DNA from: Lachnospiraceae bacterium
Lineage (GTDB): Bacteria > Bacillota_A > Clostridia > Lachnospirales > Lachnospiraceae
NCBI GenBank assembly: GCA_009911175.1
Contig: QXWX01000140.1
Span: 1-13,571, forward strand
DNA length: 13,571 nt
Reading direction: 5' to 3'
In this document: in pieces, positions 11,276 to 13,571 of the stretch
Numbering within the stretch: position 1 is the stretch's first letter
Layout of the letters: each line of letters starts with the position of its first letter
Translations under genes and position numbers: made by a program
Notes under the pieces: model-generated
The model's input: the letters and a program-made list of their open reading frames with translations, nothing else
Databases searched by the model: none
What the model was told of the DNA's origin: nothing

Positions 11276-13156
11276 CTACATAGCGGCTCTGGTTGGTATT
11301 GGTGCTCTTTGGGGTTCTTTCTTTGGCAGGCTGCCGGCCGGGATAAACACGCCTTTTTCCATGTCCTCGGCACGGATAGCGGCTTTCTTCGCCTCGATTT
11401 CAGCCTTTTTCTTTGCTTTGATTTTATCCTCATACCGTTTCTGTGTCCCGTTGGCCTTGCGACGGAGATATGCCTGGTGCAGCTTGTCCTTACGTTCCTC
11501 TTTCTTCCGCAGGGCTTCCAGTTCCTCCGGCGTGAGGTTCACTTCTCCGAAGTGAGGTGGTATGTACCTACCGACAAAATTGAAGTAAATCTCAACCTCC
11601 TGCGTGGTTTCAATGCTGCCTTTCCGGTCACGCTCATGGACAAGGATTTTCTCCACAAACTCATTCAGCATGGTGGTAGTCAGGTTGTCAAAATTCTCGT
11701 ACTTGTCAACAAGGGCGATAAATTTCTCCGCTGATTTCCGGCTCTGCTCATATCCGGCGATTGTCTTTTCCAGTTCGGCAATCTCGCCGGAAAGGGATTC
11801 CTGCTCCTTTGCATATTGTGCGTCCAGGGCGGCATATCTTGTGTCCGGCAGCTTGCCCAGCACATTGTCCTCATAAATCTTGCATATCAGTTTTTCCAGT
11901 TCCCCGGCCCGTTTCTGTGCCGCCGCCAGCCGTTTCCTCTTTCTGGTGATGTCGCTGGCCTGCTGCTCGGCCTGGGTTTCCTGAACCGCTTTGATAAACT
12001 CTGCCCGGTCATTTCTGGAATACTCCGCAATCGCCCGGAGCATATCGGAAACCAGTGCCAGGACGGCGCTTTCGTTGATTCGGTGCTGCGTGGAGCAGAG
12101 GACGCCAACCGGAACCTTGCTATATTGGGAGCAGGTATATTGTGAGATACGCTTGCCGTTGTTGGTGCGGTGGACGTACATCTTGCCGCCGCAGTCGGCG
12201 CAGTAGAGCAGGCCGGTGAGCGGTGCGGCTTCTCCCCAGCCGTCCGGGTAACGCTTCACATTGGAACGGATTCTCTGCACATTCTCAAAGGTTTCCGGGT
12301 CAATAATAGCGGTATGGGTATTCTCAAAGATTACCCATTCGTTTTCGTCAACGTAGTGGCTTTTCTTGTCCTTGAAATGTTTGCGGGTCTTAAAGTTGAT
12401 GGTGTGGCCTAAATACTCACGTTTTTTCAGGATATTGACGATAGTGGAAGAACCCCAGCCATAAGGGTCTTTAAACGTCTTGGATTGATTCACGCCCTCT
12501 CCGTAATGGGAGAGGTGCAGGGAAGGTATCTCAATCTTTTCCTGTGACAGCCGGTTTGCAATCTGATAAGGACCATATCCGTCCATAGCCATAGCGAATA
12601 TCCGGTGCACCACGTCAGCGGCTTCTTCGTCCACAATCCAGTGTTCCCGCTTTTCGTCCCACAAGTAGCCGTAAATGACAGTACCTGTCAGGTGCTTGCC
12701 GCTCATGCCTTTTGCCTTGAATACGGATTTAATCTTGCGGCTGGTATCTCTGGCATAAAATTCATACATGATGTTCAAGAACGGGGTAAAATCATTCTCT
12801 CCATTGGCGCTGTCCACTCCGTCATTGATGGCGATCAGCCGGACACCTCTCTGCCGCAGGATTTCCATGACCTGGCCGACTTTGAGATAGTCACGCCCCA
12901 GACGGCTCATATCTTTGATAATGATTGCCTCCACGTTCCCGGCCTCCACTTCCTCCATCATGGCGATAAATCCGGGGCGGTCGAACCGGGTTCCGGAGAT
13001 TCCATCGTCCGTAAAATGGGTCGGGTTGGGAAAACCGTTGCGGCGGGCGTAATCTTCCAGCATGGATTTCTGGTTGCTGATGGAATTACTCTCACCTTGG
13101 AGTTCATCGTCACGGGAGAGCCTCTCGTACAGCGGGGTAATCTTGGTTTTCGTCAT
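11276..13156 (-). CDS. Large serine recombinase (TnpX/TndX-like integrase)
   Basis: A protein of 626 residues. The resolvase domain occupies about 1-155: YERLSRDDE with the nucleophile S14, TDDGISGTRFDRPGF at 49-63, and IIIKDMSRLGRDY with R85/R88. The recombinase domain covers about 160-290 (GYLWDEKREHWIVDEEAADV). The zinc-ribbon has C319/C322 (YCADCGGKM) and C342/C354. A coiled coil lies at about 390-475, and a lysine/arginine-rich tail follows. It catalyses integration and excision through 2-bp staggered cuts; the crossover here is CC/GG. This differs from the GA core that I recall for Tn4451 and Tn5397. The start ATG at 13156 has AAGGAGG 8 nt upstream. It is the gene nearest the right end, about 96 bp from the crossover, and its 5' region is a palindrome containing copies of the att half-site, suggesting autoregulation. 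Confidence 0.93.
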   Translation of the reverse strand: MTKTKITPLYERLSRDDELQGESNSISNQKSMLEDYARRNGFPNPTHFTDDGISGTRFDRPGFIAMMEEVEAGNVEAIIIKDMSRLGRDYLKVGQVMEILRQRGVRLIAINDGVDSANGENDFTPFLNIMYEFYARDTSRKIKSVFKAKGMSGKHLTGTVIYGYLWDEKREHWIVDEEAADVVHRIFAMAMDGYGPYQIANRLSQEKIEIPSLHLSHYGEGVNQSKTFKDPYGWGSSTIVNILKKREYLGHTINFKTRKHFKDKKSHYVDENEWVIFENTHTAIIDPETFENVQRIRSNVKRYPDGWGEAAPLTGLLYCADCGGKMYVHRTNNGKRISQYTCSQYSKVPVGVLCSTQHRINESAVLALVSDMLRAIAEYSRNDRAEFIKAVQETQAEQQASDITRKRKRLAAAQKRAGELEKLICKIYEDNVLGKLPDTRYAALDAQYAKEQESLSGEIAELEKTIAGYEQSRKSAEKFIALVDKYENFDNLTTTMLNEFVEKILVHERDRKGSIETTQEVEIYFNFVGRYIPPHFGEVNLTPEELEALRKKEERKDKLHQAYLRRKANGTQKRYEDKIKAKKKAEIEAKKAAIRAEDMEKGVFIPAGSLPKKEPQRAPIPTRAAM

Positions 13157-13178
13157 AGCGTCTGCCTCCTTACATGAA

Positions 13179-13247
13179 ATATGCTCTAAATGAGTTCTTC
13201 ACTAACCATGAGAAAATCTCGTGATTAAGAAGTCATTTAGAGCATAT
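13179..13247. repeat. Long palindrome upstream of the recombinase gene
   Basis: ATATGCTCTAAATGA (13179-13193) is perfectly mirrored by TCATTTAGAGCATAT (13233-13247). After one mismatch the pairing continues with TTCTT (13195-13199) / AAGAA (13227-13231), and GAGA/TCTC (13210-13219) sits at the centre. The right arm is the attachment half-site; the left arm is a second copy of it next to the recombinase ribosome site. Confidence 0.8.
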
Positions 13248-13253
13248 ATCACC
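13222..13253. other. Right attachment junction with recombinase half-site
   Basis: The half-site TGATTAAGAAGTCATTTAGA (13222-13241), then a 10-bp spacer, then the crossover CC (13252-13253). It matches the left-end half-site at 17 of 20 positions. Host coding sequence resumes directly to the right. Confidence 0.8.
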
Positions 13254-13571
13254 CGCCGCAAGTTTATACTTTTTATATTGGCGGACAGCGAAATGATTAG
13301 GGTCTTTTTCCTCCAGTTCCTCAAACAGCAGGTCAACGGCGTTCTTGAAATTCTCGTCATCTTCCCTTGCTTCGCTTGCATCAATCAAATCAATCAGCAT
13401 GGCGAAATTCTGTTCTTCCTCCGGGGCTTCGTACCAGATATAAGCGATCAGGGCTGTGTAATACAGTTTCTCAGCCTTCACCCAAAAATCCTCTCCGGAT
13501 TGCTGCCCCTCCCCTTTGGTGTTGACAATAATCGTGTTTACGAGTTTCAGAATATCCTTTTCGCTCCGCAG
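13233..13571 (-). pseudogene. Type IV coupling protein (VirD4/TraG-like), upstream fragment, split by insertion
   Basis: The frame is open from the window edge and enters from outside. It reads FWVKAEKLYYTALIAYIWYE, then an acidic segment, then HFAVRQYKKYKLAAG at the junction, followed by element-encoded DICSK and a TGA at 13233-13235. These are conserved blocks of the VirD4-like coupling protein that continue directly into the fragment at 500-1. The truncated product would lack the Walker B half of the ATPase and should not function. If the element excises with GG as crossover, GGC (Gly) is restored and the frame is intact. Host sequence proper is 13252-13571; the last 6 codons are from the element. 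The gene start lies beyond the window. Confidence 0.88.

Larger units (their letters stand above)
499..13253 (-). mobile_element. Integrative mobilizable element (Tn4451/TnpX-like) inserted in a coupling-protein gene
   Basis: The ends are set by three independent observations. (1) The coupling-protein frame stops at 13252 and resumes at 500; fusing the flanks at the common dinucleotide CC (499-500 and 13252-13253) gives codons for KLAAG-KTAKS with no gain or loss. (2) The only shared bases are that dinucleotide, as expected for large serine recombinases. (3) Inverted 20-bp half-sites lie at 511-530 and 13222-13241, each 10 bp from the dinucleotide. Contents: recombinase, TnpV, ABC-F cargo, sigma-like genes, HTH regulator, oriT with MobQ relaxase, replication genes, TnpW and an Rpn-type gene. 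No coupling protein or secretion genes are present, so transfer must use a helper. All genes but one are on the minus strand. Confidence 0.9.

Noticed and set aside
1..13571. CRISPR arrays, tRNA or rRNA genes, insertion-sequence ends
   Set aside because: I saw no regularly spaced 20-40-bp repeats, no tRNA- or rRNA-like sequence, and no DDE transposase with terminal repeats. The only tandem array is the heptamer block at 2874-2923.

Overview
The window is a nested mobile-DNA structure from a Gram-positive gut-type Firmicute, probably Lachnospiraceae, Ruminococcaceae or another Clostridia member. The evidence for this is the strong AAGGAGG ribosome sites, the mid GC content and the gene families present (TnpX-type recombinase, TnpV, TnpW, MobQ relaxase, DUF3847, cysteine-rich VLP). 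The species cannot be read from this sequence alone.

The outer layer is a conjugative element represented only by its type IV coupling protein (VirD4/TraG-like) gene on the minus strand, cut in two. An N-terminal-side piece runs in from the right edge (13571 to 13252). The C-terminal-side piece with the Walker B region runs off the left edge (500 to 1). The inner layer, about 12.75 kb between 499 and 13253, sits inside this gene. Joining the flanks at a shared CC (GG on the coding strand) restores an uninterrupted frame reading KLAAG-KTAKS. Each end carries the same inverted 20-bp half-site exactly 10 bp from the crossover. The boundaries are therefore well supported.

The inner element is an integrative mobilizable element. 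Going leftward from its right end on the minus strand it carries: a large serine recombinase with a palindrome in its promoter region; TnpV; an AT-rich cargo gene for an ABC-F ATPase behind an elaborate leader (consensus promoter, 29-codon leader ORF, competing hairpins, terminator); three small sigma-70 region-4-like proteins plus a 177-residue protein of unknown function; a single plus-strand HTH regulator; a mobilization operon (DUF3847, oriT, MobQ relaxase, a 56-codon overlapping ORF, cysteine-rich VLP protein); a replication pair (phage-type replisome organizer and DnaC-like loader) with a heptamer iteron array inside the initiator gene; TnpW; and an Rpn-type PD-(D/E)XK nuclease/transposase at the left end.

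A model for how these work together: the recombinase excises the element; excision restores the coupling-protein gene of the helper element; the circle may replicate from its own origin; and the relaxase nicks oriT so that the circle can leave through the helper's restored conjugation machinery. No own coupling protein or type IV secretion genes are seen. The most unusual points are the reversible split of the helper's coupling protein gene, the leader switch of the ABC-F gene, the in-gene iteron origin, an apparent ATA start codon for the relaxase, and a hairpin that masks the ribosome site of the sigma-like operon.
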